64,000 nucleotides of DNA from Puniceibacterium antarcticum (GTDB lineage: Bacteria; Pseudomonadota; Alphaproteobacteria; Rhodobacterales; Rhodobacteraceae). The position numbers and the translations under genes are program-made. This document shows positions 1 through 8,158 of the stretch, piece by piece; the stretch's first letter is position 1; each line of letters opens with the position of its first letter. Under the pieces are notes generated by a model. The model saw only the letters and a list, made by a program, of their open reading frames with translations, searched no databases and was not told the origin of the DNA. The stretch lies in NCBI RefSeq assembly GCF_002760615.1, contig NZ_AWWI01000042.1, positions 52,624 to 116,623 of the forward strand. The letters run 5' to 3'.

Positions 1-60
1 CGTGTAGGTATCGCGATGCTGGCAAGCTACGGGGCCTTCGTTTGGGCCGCGCAAGGATGA
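1..60 (+). CDS. C-terminal fragment of an upstream protein, possibly membrane-bound
   Basis: The first frame is open from the window edge to a TGA at 58-60, giving 19 residues ending VWAAQG. The stretch is hydrophobic and small-residue rich, as in a last transmembrane helix. Its stop overlaps the ATG of the next gene as ATGA, which is typical of translational coupling and is the main reason to believe it. The family cannot be identified from so little sequence. Confidence 0.4.
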   Translation, partial: RVGIAMLASYGAFVWAAQG

Positions 61-407
61 CGCGGGCGGGCAGGGACGTCGGAATGCGGGCTCTGCTCTC
101 GCGGCTGCTCCTTGTCTTAGCACTGGCGTTTTTTGGAGCGCATGACAAGTCGGGCCCGACGGTACCATCCATTGGCCCGGTCGCGGAACACGAAGCTGCG
201 TTCGCGCCAGCCATACTGACGGCCCAAAGCCATTTGTTGCGGGCGCAGTCGCCTGATGTCGATACGCCGCCGCTGATCTTGTCTGCACCGGGTAGGCGCG
301 CGCTGATCGAAACCGCGGCTGCGCGGATCTCTTGGGACCAGCACCAGTCTTTTGTCCCTTCGGCCATTCATATCCAGCCGCCCGTCCGGGGGCCGCCTTT
401 GGTCTGA
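57..407 (+). CDS. small hypothetical protein with signal-peptide-like N-terminus
   Basis: This is a 116-residue protein of unrecognised family. The ATG at 57 overlaps the stop of the preceding frame; a TTG start at 42 is also possible. Residues about 10-28 are basic (MRALLSR) followed by a leucine/alanine/valine core ending FFGAH, so export or membrane anchoring is likely. The rest is polar and proline-rich, with no cysteine or recognisable motif. It ends 44 bp before secDF. A real protein is inferred from the leader and the coupling; the antisense frame over the same bases makes it less certain. Confidence 0.45.
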   Translation: MTRAGRDVGMRALLSRLLLVLALAFFGAHDKSGPTVPSIGPVAEHEAAFAPAILTAQSHLLRAQSPDVDTPPLILSAPGRRALIETAAARISWDQHQSFVPSAIHIQPPVRGPPLV

Positions 408-451
408 CCGTTCGACGTCAGACCAAATTTCAGGCCTTAAAGGATATAGAT

Positions 452-2908
452 ATGCGCCGACCAGCATGGGTTATCATGACCTATGCCATCCTGCTGCTTT
501 TGGCAGTCGCGATGGCTCTTCCGAACTTTATTTCCACAGACATGCGCGACAGGCTGCCGTCCTGGATCAGCAGCGATACCGTGCCGCTTGGCCTTGATCT
601 GCAGGGCGGCGCGCATTTGTTGCTTGCGGTGGATCGCGGTGATCTCGCCTCGGCACGCCTTGCAGAACTGCGCCAGATGCTCGTCGCAGAAATGCGCGCG
701 CAGAATCTTCCCCAGGCCAAAATCCAGTTGGATGGCACCGAGCTAACTGTTCCCGGGACCGCATCACTGCTGTCAGCCGTGCAGGCGACAGCCCATGGCA
801 CGCCTGGCGTGCCGTCGGATTTTACCGTCGCGCTGACGGATGGTGTGTTGCATCTGGCGCTGACCGACGCCGGCCTTGACCGCGCGGCCACCGAAGCAGC
901 AGATGGCAGTCTTGAGGTGATCCGCCACCGCGTTGATCAGGTCGGCGTGACTGAGCCGGTGATCAGCCGTGTCGGCAAGGATCGTGTCCTTGTGCAGATG
1001 CCCGGGGTCGAGGATCCGGCCGAATTACGCGCGCTACTGGGATCCACTGCCAAGATGAGCTTTCAGATGGTTGCGTCAGGCCCGGGACCTGGAGTGTCGC
1101 TTTTGCCGATGCGCGACGGATCGGATAAACTCCCGGTCGAGGATCACGTGGCACTTTCAGGTGATCGGCTGAAATCTGCAGCATCGGGATTCGAGCCGAA
1201 GACAGGTCGTCCGATGGTCAGTTTCAGTTTTGACCGGCAGGGCAGCGCGGTATTTTCTGAAATCACCGCCGCTAATATTGGCAGGCGGTTTGCGGTGGTG
1301 CTGGATGGCGAGGTTCTGACCGCGCCGGTGATCCAGCAGGCGATTCCCGGTGGGCAGGGGCAGATTACCGGCAACTTCACACCCCAAGAAGCGCAGACCC
1401 TGGCGGTGCTTTTGACCTCCGGCGCGCTGCCTGCCACACTTGACGTGATCGAGGAACGCAGCGTCGGTGCCGCACTTGGCGCGGATAGCGTCCGGGCGGG
1501 TCTGGTCACCGGCGTAATCGGCCTTGGGCTGGTGGTAGCGATGATGGTGGGGCTTTATGGGGCTTGGGGTCTGCTGGCCAGCAGCGTGCTTGGGCTGAAC
1601 GTGATGCTCACACTCAGTGCGCTGGGATTTCTAGGAGCCACTCTGACCTTGCCGGGGATTGCTGGTATCATCCTGTGCCTTGGCATTGCGGTTGACAGCA
1701 ACATCCTGATCTTCAGCCGCATTCGCGAGGAAACAGCGAAGGGCGCGGTGGCGATCAAGGCGCTGACGCTGGGATATGGGCGGGCCTGGGCGACCATACT
1801 TGACGCAAATATCACCACGCTTTTGGCGATGGTGCTGCTGTTCATGTTTGGCGCCGGCGCGATCAGGGGATTTGCAGTGACCATGAGCCTTGGCATCGTG
1901 ATCTCGATGTTCACCTCTGTGGCACTGATGCGGTTCATGATGGAGGGGGTGGTGCGGCGCCGCAAGCTCAAGCGGCTGGAAATCAGACCGCTTATCGGGA
2001 GCGTGCCGAAACCGGGAAAATTTTCATTCATGCGGCGCGGACGTCTGGCACTCGCGGTGTCGGCGGTACTGTCGGTCGGATCGCTGGCGATGCTGGTGAT
2101 GCCGGGGCCGAACCTTGGCATCGATTTCACCGGTGGGGTGCAGATGGTGCTGCATTCGGACGCTCCGGTGCCCCTGTCCGATCTGCGGGAGCGTCTCGCG
2201 ACCGAAGTTCCCGGCGACGCCAGTCTGCAGGCTTTTGACACCCCTAACGAGGCGCTGATCCGCGTACAGGGGCAGGCCGGACAGGCCACGGTGGCCGCCG
2301 TCGAACATGTGGCCAATCAATTGATCCCTGATGCGGTGTTCAAGCAGATTGATCTGGTTGGTCCAACGATCAGCGGTGAACTGGCGACCACCGGCCTGCT
2401 GGCGCTAGGGCTCGCCGTGCTGGCGATGCTGGTCTATATCTGGATCCGTTTCGAATGGCACTTTGCCGCCGGGGCTATTGTCGTGCTGTTCTTGGACGTG
2501 ACCAAGACCTTTGGCGTGATCGCCCTGCTGGGGTGGGAGGTGAACCTGACTACCATCATCGCGCTGCTGACGCTGATCGGCTATTCCGTCAACGACAAGG
2601 TGGTGGTCTATGACCGGATCCGCGAACAGCTTGCCACTGACAGCGGCGCACCCTTGGCAGAGGTTATCGACCGCAGCCTCAATCAAGTGCTTGCTCGCTG
2701 CATCTTTACTTCAGGCACGACGCTGATGGCCATTCTGCCGATGGCGATCTGGGGGGGGCCGGCGGTGGCGGGCTTTGCCTGGCCGATGATTGCAGGTGTC
2801 ACCATCGCCACCGCATCCTCCCTATTTGTTGCAGGGCCTGTGCTGGCTTGGCTCGCGCGGCGCAACAATGCAACCATCCTGCATCAGGTCCTGCACAGCC
2901 CGAGCTAA
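452..2908 (+). CDS. secDF: fused protein translocase subunit SecDF
   Basis: SecD and SecF help the Sec translocon use the proton gradient to pull proteins across the inner membrane. This 818-residue protein holds both in one chain. The SecD half begins with a transmembrane segment and the LGLDLQGGAHLLL motif; the SecF half carries GIDFTGGVQM, and each half ends in a membrane bundle. The ATG at 452 is chosen because AAAGGA sits at the right distance upstream and the helix starts at once; the longer frame from 332 would add 40 unrelated residues. Many alphaproteobacteria carry separate secD and secF, so this may be a second copy. The neighbours give no hint of special substrates. Confidence 0.93.
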   Translation: MRRPAWVIMTYAILLLLAVAMALPNFISTDMRDRLPSWISSDTVPLGLDLQGGAHLLLAVDRGDLASARLAELRQMLVAEMRAQNLPQAKIQLDGTELTVPGTASLLSAVQATAHGTPGVPSDFTVALTDGVLHLALTDAGLDRAATEAADGSLEVIRHRVDQVGVTEPVISRVGKDRVLVQMPGVEDPAELRALLGSTAKMSFQMVASGPGPGVSLLPMRDGSDKLPVEDHVALSGDRLKSAASGFEPKTGRPMVSFSFDRQGSAVFSEITAANIGRRFAVVLDGEVLTAPVIQQAIPGGQGQITGNFTPQEAQTLAVLLTSGALPATLDVIEERSVGAALGADSVRAGLVTGVIGLGLVVAMMVGLYGAWGLLASSVLGLNVMLTLSALGFLGATLTLPGIAGIILCLGIAVDSNILIFSRIREETAKGAVAIKALTLGYGRAWATILDANITTLLAMVLLFMFGAGAIRGFAVTMSLGIVISMFTSVALMRFMMEGVVRRRKLKRLEIRPLIGSVPKPGKFSFMRRGRLALAVSAVLSVGSLAMLVMPGPNLGIDFTGGVQMVLHSDAPVPLSDLRERLATEVPGDASLQAFDTPNEALIRVQGQAGQATVAAVEHVANQLIPDAVFKQIDLVGPTISGELATTGLLALGLAVLAMLVYIWIRFEWHFAAGAIVVLFLDVTKTFGVIALLGWEVNLTTIIALLTLIGYSVNDKVVVYDRIREQLATDSGAPLAEVIDRSLNQVLARCIFTSGTTLMAILPMAIWGGPAVAGFAWPMIAGVTIATASSLFVAGPVLAWLARRNNATILHQVLHSPS

Positions 2909-2917
2909 AAGTCCTGG

Positions 2918-2942
2918 CCGCCGGGGAAAACACCCCCGGCGG
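2918..2942. terminator. hairpin after secDF
   Basis: CCGCCGGGG and CCCCGGCGG form a perfect 9-bp stem around a 6-base A-rich loop, 10 bp after the secDF stop. There is no T-run, so it may be a processing or stability hairpin and not an efficient intrinsic terminator. Confidence 0.55.
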
Positions 2943-3072
2943 GATCAGAATTTGGTAATCAGCCCCTGATCGTTTTCTGCAAAGACCGCTATGGTCAGAT
3001 TATCAAGCCGCGTTTCGAATCGACAAAACCTGCACCCACGCCGTCAACGGCCCAGCGGAGCCTGATCCCATC

Positions 3073-4863
3073 ATGGCATTCGATCTTTTACCACTCGCAC
3101 CTTATGCCGCTGTTCTTTTATTCATTGCCGTTTTTGCAGCCTTTGTGCTGGAATTGCGCTCGCCCGATGTGGTCGCATTTTGTGGCGCAGCCACGGCGCT
3201 TGCCATTGGACTTGTCACGCCGAACGATGTCCTGTCCGCGATTGCCAACCCTGCACCAGCAACAATCGGCGCAATGTTTGTCCTGAGTGCTGCGCTGGTG
3301 CGGACCGGCGTGCTCGAGGCCGTCAGCGGGGTGCTTGGCAACTATGCGTCGAGTCGTCCTATCCTGACGCTCGGCCTGTTTTTCAGTACTGCTGCTGCGG
3401 CGTCGGTCTTCATGAACAACACACCGGTGGTCATTGTGTTGATCCCGGTTGTGATCACACTGGCACGCCAGATGAAGATTGCGGCGTCGCACCTGTTGAT
3501 ACCCCTGTCCTATATGGTCATCCTTGGGGGCACCTGTTCGCTTATCGGAACGTCCACGAACCTGCTTGTGGATGGTATTGTGCGCGACATGGGAATGCCC
3601 CCCTTTAGCCTGTTCGAGATCGCGCCAGTCGGAATTATTGTGGCCCTCATCGGGGGCGCCTTTCTGGCGGTCGCCGCCCCGCGCCTGCTGCCCCTGCGCC
3701 ATACGGTTGGGGAGGTTCAGTCAAGCCGGGATCAGCGCAGCTGGCTGGTGGAACTCTTCATCCCCGCAGGCTCGCCTCTGATCGGCAAGACTGTACGAGA
3801 GGTGGACGCCTTCCGGAAGGCCGGAAATAGGGTCGTCGATCTTGTTTGCGGTGATATTTCCTTGCGGGACTCCCTTGCAACATCGGTGATGGAGGTGGGG
3901 CATATCGTGGTCGTGAAGACGACGGATACCGAGATCATGGGCTTTCGGGACGGGACCGTCGTGGGCAAGGCCGTGTTGGGAACAGAGCCGTCGACCGCCC
4001 GGCGCACATCAGTTGTCGAAGTTCTGATCGGGCCGAATTCGCAGGCTCTGCACAGACGGGTCGGCCGCCTGCACTGGCGTCGTCGGTTCGGGGTTTATCC
4101 AATTGCACTGCATCGCAAGGGAGCAGCAGTCGATATGCGTCTTGCGATGGTGAAACTGGCTGTAGGCGATACCTTGCTTCTGGATGGAGCGCCCGATGAT
4201 ATCGCGCGCCTCGCCGAAGAAGAGCAGCTGATTGTACTGTCGCCCGTAACGTCGCGCGGCTTTCGCCGAAACAAGGCACCCATAGCAGTTGCCACCATGA
4301 TAGCGGTCGTCGTCCTCGCAGCCTTGAACGTGGCCCCAATCCTGACGCTCGCGCTGATCGGCGTCGCGGTCGTTCTGCTGACAAACTGCATTGACGCAGA
4401 CGAAGGGGTGGGAGCGATCGATGGCCGGTTGCTTTTGCTGATCGTCTCAATGCTTACACTGGGAAGCGCGCTCGACAATTCCGGAGCGCTTGCACTGATT
4501 GTCGCGAAGCTCTCACCACTTCTCGCTAGAGTTCAGCCGATCATAGCGCTTGCATTGGTGTACGCCCTGACATCGATCCTAACCGAAGTGGCTACCAATA
4601 ACGCCGTTGCAGTCCTGCTGGCACCGATTGCCGCGGGTGTTGCCGTTCAGCTTGGCCTTGATCCCCGACCATTTGTCGTGGCCGTGATGTTTGGTGCCAG
4701 CGCAAGCTTTGCGACGCCCATCGGGTATCAGACCAACACGCTGGTCTACAATGCCGGGGGATACAGGTTCACGGATTTTCTCAAGATAGGCGTTCCAATG
4801 AACATCATCATCGGCACTGCGACCGTGTTCCTGATCCCGCTCATCTGGCCTCTGGCTGGATAG
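3073..4863 (+). CDS. SLC13-family anion permease with TrkA-C (RCK-C) domains
   Basis: A 596-residue inner-membrane permease of the divalent anion:sodium symporter / ArsB-NhaD superfamily. Both membrane halves carry family signatures: MNNTPVV and GTSTNLLVDG in the first (about residues 115-170), and TNNAVAVLLAPIA near residue 515 in the second. Between them (about residues 220-400) lie two soluble segments with the TrkA-C pattern (SPLIGKTVREVDAF; VGDTLLLDGAPDDI), a common insert in bacterial SLC13 proteins. Likely substrates are sulfate or a dicarboxylate, but nothing nearby decides this. It stands alone on the plus strand. Confidence 0.88.
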   Translation: MAFDLLPLAPYAAVLLFIAVFAAFVLELRSPDVVAFCGAATALAIGLVTPNDVLSAIANPAPATIGAMFVLSAALVRTGVLEAVSGVLGNYASSRPILTLGLFFSTAAAASVFMNNTPVVIVLIPVVITLARQMKIAASHLLIPLSYMVILGGTCSLIGTSTNLLVDGIVRDMGMPPFSLFEIAPVGIIVALIGGAFLAVAAPRLLPLRHTVGEVQSSRDQRSWLVELFIPAGSPLIGKTVREVDAFRKAGNRVVDLVCGDISLRDSLATSVMEVGHIVVVKTTDTEIMGFRDGTVVGKAVLGTEPSTARRTSVVEVLIGPNSQALHRRVGRLHWRRRFGVYPIALHRKGAAVDMRLAMVKLAVGDTLLLDGAPDDIARLAEEEQLIVLSPVTSRGFRRNKAPIAVATMIAVVVLAALNVAPILTLALIGVAVVLLTNCIDADEGVGAIDGRLLLLIVSMLTLGSALDNSGALALIVAKLSPLLARVQPIIALALVYALTSILTEVATNNAVAVLLAPIAAGVAVQLGLDPRPFVVAVMFGASASFATPIGYQTNTLVYNAGGYRFTDFLKIGVPMNIIIGTATVFLIPLIWPLAG

Positions 4864-4909
4864 GCAAACTGTTTGAAGTCCATCGACTTTAAGCGGACAG
4901 ATCACCGTA

Positions 4910-4955
4910 TCACCCTTCACGTTCAAATCTTTGATTTTTGAGCGAAGAAGGGTGA
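4910..4955. terminator. inverted repeat between convergent genes
   Basis: TCACCCTTC and GAAGGGTGA are perfect 9-bp arms separated by 28 AT-rich bases, between the SLC13 permease (plus) and exoD (minus). The position suits a shared terminator, but the loop is long and no T-run follows directly, so the call is weak. Confidence 0.3.
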
Positions 4956-4976
4956 GGAAGGTTTAAATTGAAGACC

Positions 4977-5597
4977 TTAGTGGATCAGCGCATCTGCCCC
5001 TGCAGCCAGCCATAGCAGGATCGTTGCTGTCAGAACAACAGAGGCGGCGCCCATCACCATGCCTGCTGCGGTGACAAGTCCGTCACGCTCGACGATGCCG
5101 ACACCAATGGTGAACAGTGAAATGGCTGGGAACCAGCCACTGAGCGGCACGGGCAGGAACAGAGCAAAGGCAATTATGAAGAGCAGCACTCCGATAAGAC
5201 GTTCATTCCGGCGGGTGAAAAGCGCAGCGTAACGTGGTTTCAAGATGCGTTCCAGCCTGCGGGTGACAGGCCTGAGGCGCAAAATCGCGACCCGGATCTT
5301 TCCCTGATCCAGCCGCAGGCGGGCTAGCGGCCCTGGAAGCCTTACATGAGGGTAACCGAGTGACATCTGGACCGTCGTCACCAAGAGCGGCAGGGCGGTG
5401 AGAAGGGTCGACCCCGGCGGCAGTGGCAACAAGGTTATCAGGGAAAACAGGACAATCGCCCAGCCAAAGGATGTCTCGCCGATGGCGGAAAGAAGATTGC
5501 CGAGTGTAAGTGTCCCGGCGCGGTGCTGATCGCGCGAGGTCCGAAGAATAGGCAGCGACAGGGATGGCCGTTTTTGCGGTCTATCTTGGGCCTTCAT
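4977..5597 (-). CDS. exoD: ExoD-family exopolysaccharide synthesis membrane protein
   Basis: A 206-residue integral membrane protein of the ExoD family, first described in Rhizobium exopolysaccharide production; the biochemical role is unknown. The N-terminal TLGNLLSAIGETSFGWAIVLFSLITLLPLPPGSTLLTALPLLVTTVQ pattern is typical when compared in pieces, followed by a basic linker (RNERLIG) and more hydrophobic helices. The ATG at 5597 is preferred because AAAAGGGA lies 5 bases upstream; an in-frame ATG at 5612 has no such site. An IS5-family element begins 25 bp upstream, so the native promoter may have been displaced. Confidence 0.85.
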   Translation of the reverse strand: MKAQDRPQKRPSLSLPILRTSRDQHRAGTLTLGNLLSAIGETSFGWAIVLFSLITLLPLPPGSTLLTALPLLVTTVQMSLGYPHVRLPGPLARLRLDQGKIRVAILRLRPVTRRLERILKPRYAALFTRRNERLIGVLLFIIAFALFLPVPLSGWFPAISLFTIGVGIVERDGLVTAAGMVMGAASVVLTATILLWLAAGADALIH

Positions 5598-5622
5598 TGC
5601 ATCCCTTTTCATACTGCCAATG

Positions 5623-6870
5623 GACTCTGTTGCACAAATCAGCTGATGGACTGGGCCACCCTTTTGCCAGAGGGATTCCTACCACGGCTTTTGTGACAGC
5701 AATGCCACGCGCGGTGTCGCCGTTCAGGACCGCGATGCGCACCTGAACCTGCGCGACCTGTCGCTCGAAGTCCAGTGCCATGAGGCGCTGGCCCAGCAGT
5801 TTCATGGAATGCATCTCTGTCTCGACCCGGCTCCGTCGGTGGTCTCCGCTCCCGTCCCGCCAGAGTGCCCGACCCAGATGCTTCGATGCGCGACGCGCGT
5901 CGTTCCTGGCGACTGCGCCAGCTGTGCCCGGGTTCCATGACCTGTCATTTCTGCGTGGCGGAATGACTGCGGACGCACCGCGGTCCGCGATGGTATTATG
6001 GCATCGCGGGTCGTATGCGCCATCCATTGCTCGACAGGCGATTTCGCCACGCCAAAGGCGTGCTTTCAGCACGACGCAATCTGGCGAGAGTGGGCTGCAC
6101 ACTGCTAATCTTCTGATTGCGCGGGATCTGGTCGGGAAGATCAGACAACATCGGAGCATCCCCGGTGTTGCTGCTGGTGATCCCGACCGCTCTGACGTCT
6201 AACGCATGTTCGTCGATACCGGGATGGATCTTGCGCCAGATGAGCCATGCCGCGCCATTGGTGTGAGAGACAATGGCGAACCCGCCTGGGGCCACCATGC
6301 TTGCGGTCGCTCCACTTCTCCTCTCCCTCGACCGTGATGCCCGTACTGTCCACTGCCCGGCACTGTATTGCGCAGCAATGCCCGAGAGGGGAAGAGGAGC
6401 TGCAGTGGGCCTTTCGCGCCGCGATAGGGGATGGTCACCGCAAGTGTCCTTTTACGACGGGACAAGGTGCTGAAGTCAGGCACCGCCCAATCAAGGCCAG
6501 TCAGCCGCAAGAGGCTTTCGACAAAGCCCGTCGTCTGCCGAGGCACCATCCCGAACACGACCGGGGCCCCGCCCGTTCAGGGCTGAAACGAACCCTCTGG
6601 ACGGTTTCCCGATCCGGCTCCATGCTGAATGTCCACGGCCCGCTCCTCTGCCGGAAGTTCTGGCATGCCAGTTCATCTTGGAATCAAAGTAACTTCTCAT
6701 GACATTACCGCGCAACGCACTCCCGGTCAGCGACCCGCTCCGCTTCAGCGCCTCATTCGAGGCACGCCAGTTCGTAGTCTTGTAGCTCGGCGACGTTGGT
6801 TTGCTCATGCAGGCCAGCTATCACACTAAATTCACGACATGAATCTCTGATGGATTTGTGCGACAGAGCC
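5623..6870 (-). mobile_element. degenerate IS5-family insertion sequence
   Basis: The element is bounded by matching inverted ends: GACTCTGTTGCACAAATC at 5623-5640, and on the other strand GGCTCTGTCGCACAAATC ending at 6870 (two mismatches in 18). Length is about 1.25 kb. It contains one broken transposase on the minus strand. No obvious target duplication is seen between the flanks, as expected for an old copy. Confidence 0.85.
5650..6808 (-). pseudogene. IS5-family transposase, multiply frameshifted
   Basis: Pieces of one DDE transposase occur in order in different minus-strand frames. They run: MSKPTSPSYKTTNW at the start (6808), RQTTGFVESLLRLTGLDWAV, then MDSTGI with the first catalytic Asp, IHPGIDEH, GDAPMLSDLPDQIP, a stretch ending SAVIPPRRNDRSWNPGTAG, and RRSRVETEMHSMKLLGQRL with the catalytic Glu. 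The segments match the usual IS5 order but are split by several frameshifts and one short insertion near the N-terminus, so no full-length transposase can be made. The element is immobile unless helped in trans. Confidence 0.88.
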
Positions 6871-6900
6871 GGCAAACTCGGCTCCTCCTGGCCTCCAATG

Positions 6901-7632
6901 TCAGGCCCCGATGGGCTGAGCTATAAAAAGAATTTGGCCCCGAGGCAGCATCACGTTCTTGCGTGTCACCTGCCAGCCGCTGCAGTGGGCAAGGTGGCTC
7001 ACGTCTTCGGCGAGGATATGATAGGGGGCGCGCGCGTTATGTGTCACGACACCGTCGGGTTGCCGATAGGGGGTCAAGGCGGTGACGGCATCCGGAGCAA
7101 GAAACACCGTGAAAAGAAAATTTTCCAGTTTCTCGAACCGACGAAGGTTGGTCAGCGCGCGGCGCAGAAAGGCCATCGGCAGATGTGGAAACACCGCAAA
7201 GGCGATGGCATGGGTGATCGTGGCTGGGACACCAGGATACTCGAACCTTGCATCTTCGATCAGCTGTGCGGGGTCCAGTCGGCTTTGGTTCTCAAGTTCG
7301 GTGCGATGCCCAGCCATCAGGAGTGCATGAGATGCATCCGTGGCCCAATAATGACCAGGCTCCAGATAGGGAACGGCCTTGCAGCCAAGTCGCAACGCAC
7401 CGGCACCGATGTCGAGAAGATGGTGATGCGGCAAAAGGCCAACCCCCTGCAGAATCGTCATCTCTATCCTTCCGGTCTCTTCCCACCGTCCTCCGACAAT
7501 GGCGCGATGCCGCCCCGCGCCGATGGCAGAGTCGTAAAAGCCGACCGTTTCATATGGGTTCGTGGACAAGGTCTGATGTTTCTCGGAGAGAGTGAGTGCA
7601 ATACACCCGGGAATGGTCTTGGGCCTGCTCAT
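6901..7632 (-). CDS. class I SAM-dependent methyltransferase-like protein
   Basis: A 243-residue protein with a Rossmann-type SAM site. Motif I is HLLDIGAGALRLG (residues about 71-83), followed by the acidic strand YWATDASHALL. A later FEYPGVPATITHAIAFAVFPHL segment fits motif IV and the post-motif helix of a class I methyltransferase. The substrate is unknown. No signal peptide is present, so it is cytoplasmic. The start is not well supported by a ribosome site. The gene stands alone between the dead IS5 and a non-coding stretch before phoX. Confidence 0.65.
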   Translation of the reverse strand: MSRPKTIPGCIALTLSEKHQTLSTNPYETVGFYDSAIGAGRHRAIVGGRWEETGRIEMTILQGVGLLPHHHLLDIGAGALRLGCKAVPYLEPGHYWATDASHALLMAGHRTELENQSRLDPAQLIEDARFEYPGVPATITHAIAFAVFPHLPMAFLRRALTNLRRFEKLENFLFTVFLAPDAVTALTPYRQPDGVVTHNARAPYHILAEDVSHLAHCSGWQVTRKNVMLPRGQILFIAQPIGA

Positions 7633-8053
7633 GCATGCAAGTCAAGTGAGCTTTTCTGAAACCAGCATCCGATCGGTTGATTGTCCCTAAGGACGATCCA
7701 AGAAAAGGTGGAAGTGATTGTCTATATTCGATCCATGTGCAGGCTTGTCCCTGATGGAAACTGTCGGAAGCTAACGGGAGTGATCGGCGTGTTTTTTGAT
7801 TTTTATTGATGCTTGACGTTACGGGACAAGCGTCATCGGTGCGCCGCTCACACGTGAAGGGCCCTACAAGGCGCGCGTTCTGTCCTCTTTGTGCCGACTG
7901 AGCGTCATGATTGAAAGACTTGATCCGCATATTTCAAAACGACAAAATACGCATAGAGGCCCAGAAGCAAGGCTGCCGAACTTCAGCCAGCGACAGCCGT
8001 CTCCATACCTGCTCGCTATGCCGCTGAACTGCTTCGCTACGGTCGTCACTTAA
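7633..8053. other. non-coding stretch upstream of phoX
   Basis: About 420 bases with no convincing reading frame on either strand. Composition is more AT-rich than the flanking genes. It holds the divergent promoter space for the methyltransferase and phoX; apart from the PHO box at its end, no structure was recognised. Confidence 0.5.
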
Positions 8054-8071
8054 CTGTCAAATATCTGTCAC
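8054..8071 (+). promoter_or_regulatory. PHO box upstream of phoX
   Basis: CTGTCAAATATCTGTCAC consists of two 7-base CTGTCA-type repeats separated by the AT-rich spacer ATAT. This is the textbook PhoB-binding arrangement (CTGTCAT-N4-CTGTCAT, 11-bp period). It lies 88 bp before the phoX start, so induction by phosphate starvation through PhoR/PhoB is strongly suggested. Confidence 0.85.
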
Positions 8072-8158
8072 AACACTGATGGGACGACATGTGAAACGCC
8101 ATAGGCCGAAGGTCCATCCAGACATGGACCCCATTCAGAAAAGACTGAGGATCACACC

